The notes below the pieces were generated by a model. That model did not search any database. It saw only the letters and a program-made list of their open reading frames with translations, and was not told the origin of the DNA. DNA of 64,000 nt, taken from positions 62,001 through 126,000 of the forward strand of contig NW_026943548.1 in assembly GCF_024139115.2 (NCBI RefSeq), written 5' to 3'. This document shows, one piece after another, positions 43,062 to 54,418 of the stretch. The translations under genes and the position numbers were made by a program. Positions within the stretch are counted from its first letter, which is position 1; each line of letters starts with the position of its first letter. This DNA is from Armigeres subalbatus (Eukaryota > Arthropoda > Insecta > Diptera > Culicidae).

Positions 43062-44230
43062 TTCAGATCCTTTCCACCCCGGGTGTTCACGTGTGTAATG
43101 CTGATGATTCGTTGGCTCAAGACGCAGCAATTAAACCAGTCAGTGCCGGCTTCCACTACTTGCACCTCTCTGCTCCTGCTCGGTGTTCCGTTGTCGAAAT
43201 TTTGCGCGCGACACACGCCGTTTAATTATTTCTTTTAATTACACCTTTATCCTCGGCTGACCGCGGCTCCGTTTTCGTCCAAATAGTAGTCGTCAACGTT
43301 TCTGGCACACCAGCTGGCGGTCGTCATCATTGCCATTACCATCGGCTCAACACCATTGCAACTGGTCACTGCTGCTGACCCATCATTTAGGGCAGGGTCA
43401 GGTTAAAATCCACTCTTCATAGTCCAATTCAGCACTCGGCCGGATAATTGTCGACAGCATTGACCGTCAACATTATCCCTCGCTCATCAGCATACTTAAT
43501 TGAAATCACTTCAAATGTGGACTGCCGCGCGCTGCACAACAATCGTCGAACTGACCCAGGAGAGCACGAGCGAACGACCAACGACCGACGGTCGACAGAT
43601 GTCAAAGCACAACAACCCTTCCTCTAATAATTGCCAGTTTATATGTAGTTCTCGGAATCAGCCCAAAATTTGGACTCAGCTGCAACCGCGAACTCCGAAC
43701 CGCACCAGGTGTAAATATTAACTGACTCCAATTTTCCGGCGGCAAGTCAATTTGAAGCAAATTTCCCAGCCCGGCAACGACAACGACGAGGAGCGCGCTC
43801 CACTACAGTTAGATGGCTCGAAGGATTTCTGCTACAGTTGGTGCCAGTCAGTCAGTGCCTTGAAGAAAATCTGACAGCATCCCGCTAGACGACTGAACCG
43901 GCAGTGGGCCTGCACGCTGTGTGAAGAGCAAGTTGGTGGCAACCGGGTTGGATGCTCTCGTCGTCATCCACGTGTCGAAGTCACTACCGGCTTCGACGAT
44001 GGGAACGCGGGTGGGTTTGTGTGAGACTCAGAGGGTCGCGCGGAAAGGGGGAAAATTATCCTTTTTATTTCGGAACAAGCGGCAGCTGTTTGGCGTCGTT
44101 ATCGTGTTGGTGTTTCGTTGGAGCGCAGTGCGGGTTGAATGAATCGTGATGTCACTTTTGTTTGATGAGAATCACGATGCAATGCTTGAAGCATTTAGAA
44201 AGGTATATGAATCATTTGTTTGAGAAATTG
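43062..44230. other. GC-richer, repeat-free island; possible promoter/5' UTR region
   Basis: The longest stretch free of recognisable repeats with near-balanced base composition. It has tandem tcagtcagtgcc at about 43849 (Inr-like TCAGT on plus). On plus, an ATG at 44149 gives MSLLFDENHDAMLEAFRK and meets AG|GTATAT at 44202, an alternative weak exon. Neither gene model is secure. Confidence 0.35.
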
Positions 44231-44234
44231 CATA

Positions 44235-44449
44235 TAGGGGAACGCCACTTCATCTCATAGCTCCTATTCCCATCCCATCAAAAACAAAGCAATGGAAAGG
44301 AATTTGGTTTGTTTATTATTTTTGTGATTTTTTTCAGCAGTGAGCACGCATGTTGACAAAAAGAAGCAACGAATTTGGTGCCGTATTTCTTTGTTTAGCG
44401 ATGAGATGGATATATGTACAGTGAGATGGAGATCGGAACAGTTCCCCTA
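44235..44449. mobile_element. 215-bp MITE with TAGGGGAAC termini (unfilled copy)
   Basis: The termini are TAGGGGAAC and GTTCCCCTA at a TA target. The interior carries cagcagtgagcacgcatg, the uninterrupted version of the site that is filled in the other copy. Confidence 0.85.
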
Positions 44450-44807
44450 ATCCATTTTACACAATTTCGAGAAAACAAAAAACTGTTTTTGAACAAATTG
44501 GCACCGATTCTTTCTATTTCTTCGATACAGATCAATAGTTTTTGCGAAAAATCAACAAAATACTCAATTTATCGTCCAAGGTCATGTGTAGCAGTCGCCA
44601 ATTACTCACAAATCGTAAACATATTCCTCAAATAATATTAGAAGTTGATGATAGTCTAAAAAATGCACATGTAAATTGTAAATAAACCTGAACAACGAAT
44701 TGTGTATAAGAAAAATCTGTATGAAAACATGGAGTACTCAAATTTACTAGATTCTTATTTCATTTTTCATTTTTTTTTTTCAAATAAGTTTTCCACAGTC
44801 GCCAAGC
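44450..44807. other. Unassigned AT-rich sequence
   Basis: The plus frame 44414-44635 starts inside the MITE and lacks motifs. Nothing supported. Confidence 0.35.
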
Positions 44808-44975
44808 GACTCGAAGTCGAGTCAAGTACGAGACACTGAAGACGGCCTTACTGCTGAGGTCGAAATACGTATCTGTCAAGATACAATTAAGTGGTGGAAT
44901 TCAATGGGATTGTATAAACTCGTCTTATGACAGGTGAAAACATTCCACTAAAAAGCTCAAAATAATTTTCTTATC
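44808..44975 (+). repeat. One arm of the foldback repeat family
   Basis: cgagtcaagtacgagacact, gacggccttactgctgaggt and cattccactaaaaagctcaa match the right arm of 26893-27205 in the same orientation. Confidence 0.8.
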
Positions 44976-45505
44976 ATAGTCTACTTTCTGCGCTAGAATT
45001 TTTATTCGGCGATAGCATTATTTCGTTGTTGAAAAAGGCGAATATTAATTTACATAAATATTAATCTCACTTCGAATCCAAACGAGCAAACCATCACGAT
45101 AAAAAGAACAAATGTCAAACTCACTCTTGGAAGCACTTCTTTGATAATGTATTTATTGCAAAGGTTATCAATCAACTCAACCCTTCATCGAAGTCATGGT
45201 TTGCCCAGTGAAAAGCAATGACTAATGTGTTTCCTACTGGAAGGTGAATGTGATCCCTTCTTTAAAAATAGACATTTGCCGAAATAAGGCGATTATGCTT
45301 TTGATCCCTATTTCAAAATCAGTCAATGTTTTCAAATGAAATATGTCTTCTTTTAATCAAATGTTGAAGTATCAATGAGAAAATACAATTATCCTGTTAA
45401 CCAATTGGTTTAATCATTTTCCGATTGTGAAAAAATCCGAGCAAGGCCGGGAACATACAGCTAGTTCAAAATAAATGAAAAAAACTGAAATAAAATGATT
45501 CAACG
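44976..45505. other. Unassigned AT-rich sequence
   Basis: No feature recognised. Confidence 0.35.
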
Positions 45506-46078
45506 TAGGGGAAATGTTCCAATCTCCATCTTACTGTACATATATCCATTTCATCGCTAAACAAAGAAATACGGCACCAAATTCGTCGCTTCTTTTTGTC
45601 AACATGCGTGCTCACTAGGGTGGCTAGAAATAAATTCACCCCTACAACACTCCAATAAAATGCTAATATCGTTGCCTAATAAACTCTAATCTTCTCGCGG
45701 TTTCCTGCATAACATTCTGTATTAAATTCTTCAAGATCTGAATGAGTATCACAGTTCTTCTTCATAAGTTGTACCGTCCAACTGCAATTCACTGTTTTTG
45801 GATGTTTCTGCATACATTTTTGCATACAAACTTCCAACGAGTTAAGCACCGCCCAAACGTTGACCGATTTGGCTGGAATTTTGTCCAGAGCATCAGGGCA
45901 TCAAATAGAACCGAATATAAGGGCGGCCCATCAAAAAATTGAAAAAAGTTTTTCCCATACTAATTTGAGCCACCCTAGTGCTCACTGCTGAAAAAAAATC
46001 ACAAAAATAATAAACAAACCAAATTCCATTTCCATTCCATCCATGAGCTATGAGATGAAGCGGCGAACCGTTCCCCTA
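45506..46078. mobile_element. TAGGGGAA MITE, filled copy (inverted relative to 44235)
   Basis: The ends are taggggaaatg and gttccccta. The flanking halves, 45506-45615 and 45978-46078, together equal the reverse complement of 44235-44449; the middle is the hAT-like insertion. Confidence 0.9.
45608..45985. mobile_element. 362-bp hAT-like element nested in the MITE
   Basis: The element is 45616-45977, with termini TAGGGTGGCT and AGCCACCCTA. The 8-bp duplication gtgctcac is at 45608-45615 and 45978-45985. It is related to the right half of 28686-29394 (gcggcccatcaaaaaattga, catcagggcatcaaatag). Confidence 0.92.
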
Positions 46079-46560
46079 TGAAAAATTTGATTACAGTAAT
46101 TATAATACAAATTTGTACAATTTTTTTATCTTTATTAAAGAGATTTTCAGCCCTAGGCAATTCGTACAATTCAATATATTGCTGATAATGATATTGTTGT
46201 ATTATCTATCATCCATCAATTTTGAAAATTGAAAAGTGATTCGGTCAAGTCTGCGATATCAAACTAATGTTATGAAAATAATTAGCATGACTAGAAGAAA
46301 AGTAAGAAATATATAAAAAGATTATAATGAAAGTATTTTTTTTAGATGTTGAATACAATGTTTGTCAATTCATAGATGATGATTTCGATCTTTAATCTAT
46401 CCAGAATATTTTTTCTAACTTTATTTTACCGCATATTTAGTTTGTTGGTAATAAAATGGATATGATGCTAAATAGATTATTTAAATATAATGATATTTTA
46501 AGATATAATGAATTTAAAACCTTGAATGAATAAGAAACATTTTCTCATCATAATGAGTCA
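46079..46560. other. Unassigned AT-rich sequence
   Basis: Very AT-rich; no feature recognised. Confidence 0.4.
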
Positions 46561-46870
46561 GGAAAAGGACAAATAGATGGTTCATGTTTAAATTAGTGTA
46601 GAACCAGTTTGAATAATCTAAATGCATTCAATCATTATAGGCTATAAAAAAACAGTCTATTTTGGACCAACTGTGTGATAATTTATACCATTTTGGTCGC
46701 TTGAAATTAATGAAAAAGATTTGAAAAATAGAAGTTATTTTACCTTTTTACCAAATTACTTTGACCTTCAATTATAATGAGTAGTGGCAAATAATTGACA
46801 TCAGAACGTTAAAAGCTCTGAGTATCCTTTGAACATAATTTTAATAGATAACGTTATAGGTCTTTGGAAA
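46561..46870 (+). repeat. Left fragment of the TAAGGTACACTGGG element
   Basis: It matches 59000-59310 of the intact copy (gtttaaattagtgtagaacc, ttggtcgcttgaaatta, cttcaattataatgag). The first ~27 bases including the terminus are missing. The other end of a copy in the same orientation lies at 53505-54066. Confidence 0.75.
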
Positions 46871-46879
46871 AATCTGCGC

Positions 46880-47895
46880 GACAGACACTATGCTCGAAGG
46901 CGAACAGGGATGGGCTCCTCCCGACCTGCTAAAAATGTGCTTCCCGAATAAACCGGGTCCCTTATCCTCCTTGCCTCGACCCCTCGGACCACGGGATGCT
47001 GCAACTACTTCGAGGGGGGGGGGTCATGTGCTCATGCACTTCTTCTAAAATTCCGGCCCCTAGCTTAGGTTAGTTCGCCGACTGGCTTGCTGAGATCCAC
47101 AGCTACGTTGTATCGATCCTTCGACGGTCGTGAAACAAGCTTCCTCACTCGAGTCCTCCTGACCTCCCTGCCCCCGGCGACGAGGGTGGTCCACCAGTTC
47201 CGGTGAAGGAAACTTCCGCATTGATGGTACCCCGACTACCGGCGGCTATCGCAGGGGACGCTTTCGCGCATTGTGCCGACTTCGTCTTCGGGTTGCAGAG
47301 GTGGTCCGACAGTTCCGGTGGTGGATGACGTCCGCACTGGCGGTGCCCTACATAACCGAAGCACTTCCTTCTTCTTTCTTCTTTCTTCAGCCGGTTGACG
47401 GTTCGAGTGCCGAGGTCGGTCCGACGATTCGGGTTGGCATAGGACATCCGGTTCGCTCACGCCCCGACGACTCGAGACCAAACCCCAAGCAGCAGAAGTC
47501 AGTCATAAATGGTTACAGAAACTTGGTTGTGACTGAATCTGATCACATATGAGTTGCAGTAACTTATGAGTAACATGTGTGCTGCTAGGGACACTGCTCA
47601 CTGTGCTGGATTTCCCTCCAAACCGACGCTTATTTGCTGGTCCCTTCTCCATCGACGCTGCAGCTCCGACAATATTTGCGTCACGACTCTGCTTACCGCA
47701 TTCCACGTACCTTCATCGCGACATATTCGCTCTGCGATGTTGTCCGCCCGTAGGGCAGACATTCCTCTACGTACTTTCGCAAACCTTGGGCAATCGAATA
47801 CCACGTGTTCTGGAGTCTCCTCTATGTTGATACACGCCGGGCAGAATGGCGATGACACACCGGCCACACCGATGCAGATAGTGGCGGCCGAAACC
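46880..47895 (-). mobile_element. 5'-truncated R1-like retrotransposon fragment (3' UTR and ORF2 tail)
   Basis: Minus strand. The ORF2 C-terminal tail at 47867-47598 is followed by a GC-rich 3' UTR to about 46880. It is GC-rich against an AT-rich surround. No TSD was found. It is a different subfamily from 5083-7656. Confidence 0.75.
47598..47867 (-). pseudogene. ORF2 C-terminal tail, R1-like
   Basis: The frame reads FCPACINIEETPEHVVFDCP, then RICRDEGTWNAVSRVVTQIL and SELQRRWRRD. It has the same C-x2-C ... H ... C arrangement and spacing as the tail at 6735-7081, and so is the far C-terminus of an R1-clade ORF2. Everything upstream (RT, endonuclease) is missing, the 5' side ending near 47895 at a minisatellite. 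It is a dead fragment. Confidence 0.82.
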
Positions 47896-47899
47896 CATC

Positions 47900-48010
47900 C
47901 GTCCGAAAGTCATTTGGCCAAACGGATCATTTGGCTGAAAGGGTCATTTGGCGTGAAGGGTCATTAGGCCGAAAAGGTCATTTGGCCGAAAGGGTTATTA
48001 GGCCGAAATC
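47900..48010. repeat. 17-bp GGTCATTTGGCCGAAAG array, first block
   Basis: About six diverged copies, for example tcatttggccgaaagggtta, in plus orientation. Confidence 0.85.
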
Positions 48011-48747
48011 CCAAGTAGCACTCGCAACATCTTCCAAAAAGCACCTTGTTTCTATTCAGTTTTATTAAAGGCATTGGAAAAACATCAAAGCACGAAAAAG
48101 TTGCATCAAGATGTCAAAAACGTTCGAATTGTGATCAATGTTTCATTAAAATTGCAATCCAGTACGTGTTTGACATTTGGAAACAAACAAACAAAGAATA
48201 CTGCACTTCATGTTGCAAACACGAAACAAAATCATTAAGTTGCATATTTTTTACCATGTAACCTCAATGCGTCTTTCAAAATTTAATTGTTTGTTTAAAT
48301 TAAGTTGCAGATTAGTTGAATGTGTCTTCATGTTTAATTTAGCATCGTTCAACGTTTTGACAACTCACATTTTTTTCCTGTGATGGTGCAATCAAGTAAC
48401 AGGAAACCCAAGTACAAAACTTCATAATCGTATGGTTTTTATAGTGAGTCAACATCCAGACCCTTCTAAGTGTTGAATGGTGCTGTGGTAGAGTGAAGGA
48501 CTATCAATCACAAGATCCATAAATCGAATCCAGTTTTATATTTTTATTTTATTTTTTTTTCGCTGTTGTATTTGGCAACATTATTGCAATTTTACTGCAA
48601 TTGAAGGATGTTTCCGTAGGCTCCACCTCTTGCGCTTTTTAGATTGCAAGAGAGTTATATTTGATGGCACATACGCGAAGATTGTTTCTTTTCGAATAGT
48701 TGCAACACAGTGAAATGTTCAGTAGTGAAACAAATTGTGCTGCTTGG
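48011..48747. other. Unassigned segment between two minisatellite blocks
   Basis: AT-rich. A tRNA-like stretch at 48478-48535 (tggtagagtgaagg ... aaatcgaatcc) might be a decayed SINE head but is too degenerate to call. Nothing else is recognised. Confidence 0.4.
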
Positions 48748-48912
48748 GATGGTCATTTGGCCGAAAGGGTCATTTGGCCGAAAGGATCATTTGGCCAAAA
48801 GGGTCGTTTGGCAGAAAGGGTCGTTTGGCCGAAAGGGTTATTTAGCCAAATGGGTATTTTGACCGAAATGGTCAATTGGCCGAATAGGACATTTGGCCGA
48901 ATAGGTCATTTG
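48748..48912 (+). repeat. 17-bp GGTCATTTGGCCGAAAG array, second block
   Basis: About nine to ten copies with substitutions, plus orientation. An inverted counterpart lies at 53159-53495. Confidence 0.9.
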
Positions 48913-48924
48913 AATAGTGCAAAT

Positions 48925-49135
48925 AAAGAGTGAGAAAAGAGACGTCTAATTTCTTATTCATCATTTCTCATTTCTCACTGTAAAAAGTGAGAAGCGTGAA
49001 GTTAGTAGTGAGACGTCTCACTACCTACTTCACACTGCGCACTTTTCACAGTGAAACGTTTCACTTCTCACTTCTCATTTCTCACTTTTTGCTGTAAAAA
49101 GTGAGTAGTGCGAAGCGGGGTGGGAGACGTCTCTC
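48925..49135. repeat. Short GTGAGAAG / GAGACGTCTC repeats
   Basis: Irregular alternation of agtgagaagtg-like and cacttctcactt-like words with gagacgtctcact, giving local hairpins. A related inverted patch is at 53085-53157 and a long relative is at 61031-62003. Confidence 0.75.
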
Positions 49136-49193
49136 TACTGAGGCATTCCACGGGGGCATGTCAGTCGATCCTGAGCGACCATTTCGAAAATAT

Positions 49194-52100
49194 TTGAAAC
49201 TCTGCACAGTTTTTCAATTTCATCTAAATCGTCATTTTTCGATATCAAAACTTCATATTGAGTCACGACTAACTTTTCAAAAGGGTGTATGTGAAAATGG
49301 TTCAAAAATATTTAAAAAGCTGCACAGCAAAAACGGAATGTTCGATTGTTATGATTTTTTCAGCAAAGTTAGACAACTAAATGGTGATTCTTAAGAAAAT
49401 GTGCACAGTAAAAAAAATTTTTGCCTTTAAAAATATCATTTTGTCACAAAAACTCAAATATCTCAAAACCCTATCTTTTTTTCGAACGTAATTTTTAGGA
49501 AAACGGTCCATTATATTAGCTATCTACCATAAAAATTTGGTGATGGTAAACTAATAAACAAAAAGTTATGACATTTCAAACATTTCACAATTTTCACATT
49601 TAGTAAAATTTTTTTCTGTGTAAGTTATTTCGAGAATTGCAGTTTGATGCAGATTTTATTGTTAAGGGACGTGATTTAAACAAGTTGTTTTCATGATATT
49701 TTGATTTAATTATTCATAGCATCTATAAGAAACTTAGACACGATCCAGTGTTGTGATCAAAAGTATTGATAGTGTCATAATTTTCATTGCACGTGACTGG
49801 CGAAAATTCTTTTAATAGTGTTGAAACCTGTTGATAATAACGTTGATAGAAACATATCAGAAATGTTATTTTTAAGACAAAGCTGCAAAATCAAAGATTT
49901 ATATACACGTGTAATAGTTTACCTGCAAAAAATATACCTCTTAGAGAATAGACTTTATGATCGGGAGGAAACGGGTATCTTCAACAACAACAAATGCATG
50001 ATAGGTACATACCATGACAATGCTCACGAAAAGCAAAAAAATACTACTACTAAGGTTGTTAAAGATCTTATAGTAATTATTTTCTTCAGTCAAGCAAATG
50101 ACACCAAACTAGTCAGTAAAAACTTAAAAAGTGATTTTGTTTATTGAAATATTACGAACAACATGAGTAGCCGCTTTCTCAACTGTTGTAGGCCGTTTGA
50201 TGGAAAAAGTGTTCAAAAGAGTTACGAAATCTCACCGAAAGCACCATAGATAAACTGAAAGCGACTGGTTATGCTCCAATGTCCACATTGAATACAAATT
50301 TACGCATTTGCACGTCCTGCCGTCTAAACGTTGACAAAAGAGCAATCTGTATATCATCGGTTGAGCAGAGCGCAGGAAGTTCGAAAACGACAGCAACTGA
50401 GGAATTGCCAGATGTATCGACAACAACTGAGGAATTACCAGAAGTATTGCTGAGAGCCTTGCCACCGTACCATCAGCGAAATCTGTTTCAACAAATCAAT
50501 CGGAAGATGAGTGTATCCAAAAGGTCAACATCGAACGCTTTAACGAGGGCATAGCTGGGATAAAAGTGACCTGATTAAATGGAGTAAGATGGACTACGTT
50601 TATTACCCGGAGAAAAATACCGTGAAATAAACGAAGCTGTACGAAGAAACCTCTTCAAATTAGGGACCTGATGATGTGGAAAATACAGACTACGATGAGG
50701 TAATTATAAATATGAAGGAAAGGTTCTCGAATGCAGCCACGACAAGGAAAGAAAAATTATTGATTTTGTCGATGCTGCCAAGTTCGTGGTCTATTCAGGA
50801 TGCCATTGATGAGTTCAAAACCAATAGAAATACAGTAAAAGAGGCAAAACAATTGAAGAATAACTGTCTTTCAACCAAAAATACTAGGTCTAGTACTGCA
50901 TTAACAGATGAGACAAAAGAAATAGTAGTTCAATATTTTGAAGATGATGAAGTAAGTCGAGCTATGCCTGGTCAAAAGATTATGTATCAGTAAAAAAGAT
51001 GGAAAGCGTCAAGCAATCCAAAAACGATTAATGATGACGACTTTGAAAGAAGCGTACACACGCTTCAAGGAAATTCACGATAATATTAAAATAGGTTTTT
51101 CCTCATTTGCAAGCCTTCGGCCAAGGCAATGTAAGCTTCTTTCCAATTCAGGAACACATAATGTGTGTGTGCACAACCCATGAGAATATTAATCTTATTT
51201 TACATAGTTTGAAAAGAATCAATTTAACAAAGGATATTAAAATGTTAACTGGTAGTCTTTTGTGTGAAAGTACAACATCAAATTGCTATCTACGATCTTG
51301 TTCGGATTGTCCAGATTCTTCATCATTGGAAAATACTTTATTCGCTGAGTTTGAAGAAAAATATATTGATCAGTTATCATTTGAGCAATGTGTGACCACG
51401 GATAGGTGTGACATAGAAACTATTGTAAAACCTGTAGATGAGTTTGTGTCATATTTTTGCTTGAAATTAGAAAGTTTAATCCCTCACGATTTCATTAAAA
51501 CAGAACAATCCAGCTTTTTAAAAAATACGAAAAATACATTACAAAATGGTGAATTTTTAGTCATTTGTGATTTTTCTGAAAATTACAGCTTTGTATTGCA
51601 AGATGAAGTGCAATCCCATCACTGGAACGTACAACAAGCTACAATTCATCCATTCGTTATTTATTTTAATGGAAGTACGCAAATTGAACACTTAAGTTTT
51701 ATTATAATTTCCGAAGATTTAAGACACGATTCAGTATCCGTAAACTTGTTCATTGAAAAAATGTTTAACTTTTTACGCGTTGATAAGCATAAAGAAGTCA
51801 AAAAGATATATTTCATGTCTGATGGAGCAGCGTCGCAGTACAAAAATCGTAAGAATTTTTCGAGCCTATGTCAATTTAAATAAATGTACGGAATTGATGC
51901 AGAATGGCATTTTTTTGCTACATCACATGGCAAAGGTCCTTGTGATGCTATTGGAGGAACAATAAAGCGCATGGCCACAAGAGCAAGTTTAGCCAAAGAA
52001 CGTGAGCATCCAATTAAAACTGCGAAAGAACTTTTTGATTGGGCAAATCGTAGAAAAGAAAAAGATTTAACCAAATTATCATTTTGTTTTACTACTACTG

Positions 52101-53013
52101 AAGAGTACGAAATAAAGGCTTCAGAGCTCAGCGAGCAATTTAATAACGCGAAAACGATCCAAGGAACCCAAAATTTCACTGTTTCATTCCATTGTCGGAA
52201 AATAAAATTAAAGCAAAACTATACTCAAACTGTGCTGATAATAATTCAAAAGTGTTCGATATTTTAAAAAATTTGAATAAAAATAAATAAAAAATAAGTA
52301 TTAATAAACTGTTTTCATGATATCATAACCCATACCAAAATTCAAACCCAAAACTCTTAGAGTTTCTATAACAACATTGTGTAACTGCCACATTTAATTT
52401 AATACTTAGGATAATATTAATTCATTTTATTTATTTATACATATAATATTTATACATATAATATACATAATATCGATGAATACATAAATATGGAATATCA
52501 TACAAACAACTTGTTTAACTCACGCAAGGCCCTTAACAATAAAATCAGCATCAAACTGCGATTCTTGAAAAAAAAATACACGGAAATTTTTTTTGTTTAC
52601 TATATGTGAAAATTGTGAAATGTTTGAAATGTCATAACTTTTTTGTTTATTAGTTTACCATCACCAAATTTTCATGGTAGATAGCTAATATAATGGACCG
52701 TTTTCCTAAAAAATTACGTTCGAAAAAGATAGGGTTTTGAGATATTTGAGTTTTGTGACAAAAATGATATTTTTAAAGGCAAAAAAAATTTTTTTTTACT
52801 GTGCACATTTTCTTAAGAATCACCATTTAGTTGTCTAACTTTGCTGAAAAAATCATAACAATCGAACATTCCGTTTTTGCTGTGCAGCTTTTTAAATATT
52901 TTTGAACCATTTTCACATACACCCTTTTGAAAAGTTAGTCGTGACTCAATATGAAGATTTGATATCGAAAAATGACGATTTAGATGAAATTGAAAAACTG
53001 TGCAAAGTTTCAA
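49194..53013 (+). mobile_element. 3.8-kb DNA transposon with ~520-bp TIRs
   Basis: The left TIR is about 49194-49708 and the right TIR about 52487-53013, near-identical reverse complements starting ttgaaact(c/t)tgcacag. Both arms encode almost the same 66-residue frame (FQFHLNRHFSIS...), which shows how little they have diverged. The interior carries a degraded transposase-like gene on plus. No TSD is obvious, so the outer limit may be further out. The element sits symmetrically between inverted minisatellite blocks. Confidence 0.85.
50164..52267 (+). pseudogene. Degraded transposase-like protein, superfamily not identified
   Basis: Plus-strand pieces make one protein-like order. The N-terminal part has CCRPFDG and, after a frameshift, LRICTSCR (possible zinc ligands), 50185-50554. 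A middle part (50676-50993, then another frame) has GFSSFASLRPRQC and VCVCTTHENIN. The core is 51107-52267. It holds VICDFSENYSF, YFMSDGAASQYKN and AEWHFFATSHGKGPCDAIGG, which I read as candidate RNase H-like Asp/Asp/Glu-or-Asp sites. A single in-frame TAA at 51881-51883 splits the core just before YGIDAEWHFF. Frameshifts occur near 50230, 51000 and 51150. I recall this core from uncharacterised proteins in other invertebrates but cannot name the superfamily. Confidence 0.7.
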
Positions 53014-53084
53014 CTCAATAGAAAATCATGAATTAAAAATTTTCTTAAATTTTGATGCTGTTGCTTGGAATCGCTCTACTCACT

Positions 53085-53157
53085 TCACGCTTCTCAGTAA
53101 GAAGAAATTAGAAATGAGAATTGAGACGTCTCTCTTCACACTCCTAATTTCTAACTT
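53085..53157. repeat. Short GAGACGTCTC / agaagaaattag patch
   Basis: cactcacttcacgcttctca and gagacgtctctc mirror 48925-49135 on the other side of the transposon. Confidence 0.65.
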
Positions 53158-53158
53158 T

Positions 53159-53495
53159 CAAATGACCTATTCGGTCAAATTCCTGTTCGCCAAATGTCTT
53201 ATTCGGTCAAATGTCCTGTTCGGCTAAATCTCCTGTTCTGCCAAATGACCCTTCCGGCCAACCGACCATTTCGGCCAAATGACCCTTTCGGCCAAACGGC
53301 CCTTTCGGCCAAATGTCCCTTTTGACCAAATGACTCTTTCGGCCAAACGACCCTTTCGGCCAAATGACCCTTTCAACCAAATGACTTTCGGCCTTAATGG
53401 TCTGTTCGGCCAAATGATATATTCAGCCAAACAACTTTCGGCCTAGTGGCATTCGGTCAAATGGCATTCTGCCGAACGGTATTCGGCTATACGGC
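53159..53495 (-). repeat. 17-bp minisatellite block, inverted
   Basis: About nineteen copies of tttcggccaaatgaccc-type units, the complement of the blocks at 47900 and 48748. Open frames here are artefacts of the repeat. Confidence 0.92.
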
Positions 53496-53504
53496 CCTTC
53501 CCCG

Positions 53505-54066
53505 TACAAAACAATCAGCTAGTTTTAAGACCTTGTCCTTAACCGATTTGCTCTCAACAAATTTCATTCAACGCAAAACTTATTGTGAAGATAATGAATG
53601 TGTATAATGGAATCTATTCACCTATCAGTGCTATTTTCGTCTTTCTTATACGTTTTTTTGCATATCCAAAACACTAGAGAGGCATCAATATCGATAGGTA
53701 AATTTATAAGGCGTTTTCTAAGGCCAACCACCACTGAAAACACCATGATGAAATAGAAGGAAAATATTGGGATTCAAAGATATCAAAATAAACCCTGGTG
53801 GGAAGAGAAAATTTGCGTGATCAAAACATTATCCACTTCCACCGTAGTGTTTTGGACCTGGGGTAAGTGTAAACTCTTTAAATTATTTGCTGTCATGGTT
53901 CAAACCACTACAAATTGAATGTTTTTAGTTTAATTGTATTATGATGGTCACCAGTGAATCAAATTCACCGAAAAAGGGAAAGGTAAAGTTTATATAAATA
54001 TAATTTTTCGAGTCGAAGTTTACACTTACCCCTTTTTTCCACTTCCCCCAATGTACCTTAAACTAT
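53505..54066 (+). repeat. Right fragment of the TAAGGTACACTGGG element
   Basis: It matches 59525-60267 of the intact copy (cttgtccttaaccgatttgc, cacctatcagtgctattttc, ttccacttcccccaatgtac) and includes the right terminus gtaccttaa. Confidence 0.82.
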
Positions 54067-54418
54067 TGTATTGGTGGAATAAGCTAAAATGAAGAAATCA
54101 TTTCTATGTATTTAATATAGTTATCAACCTGGCTGGAATATTGTCAAACCCAGCAGTATGTATAACCAAATTTGATAATCATACTATTTTTAATGCATCG
54201 TAAATGCCTAAGTGGAGGTATTAGGGAATCTTCTTCCAACAATGTAGCCCAACCATGAAATTCGTAACACTTATTTTTGCTTCATATGGATTACGTACGT
54301 ACTCTATTATTCAAGTGTAAAATAACACAACAATTAATAATACAATAATACAATATTACAAAACAGTTCACGAATTATGCAATAAATGAACAACTTGCGT
54401 TTTGTCTAATATTCTTAG
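54067..54418. other. Unassigned AT-rich sequence
   Basis: No supported feature. Confidence 0.35.

Noticed and set aside
47145..47552. ORFs of 81-100 codons in the R1-like 3' UTR fragment
   Set aside because: GC-rich UTR sequence with several overlapping frames and no recognised motif.
48478..48535. tRNA-like stretch tggtagagtgaagg...aaatcgaatcc
   Set aside because: Too degenerate to call either a tRNA or a SINE with confidence.
49101..49394. 97-codon ORF and its twin at 52813-53013
   Set aside because: They are the two TIR arms of the transposon; the shared peptide reflects arm identity, not a gene.
47900..53495. 17-bp TTTGGCC arrays as CRISPR-like repeats
   Set aside because: No unique spacers; units are contiguous and diverged, and the genome is eukaryotic.
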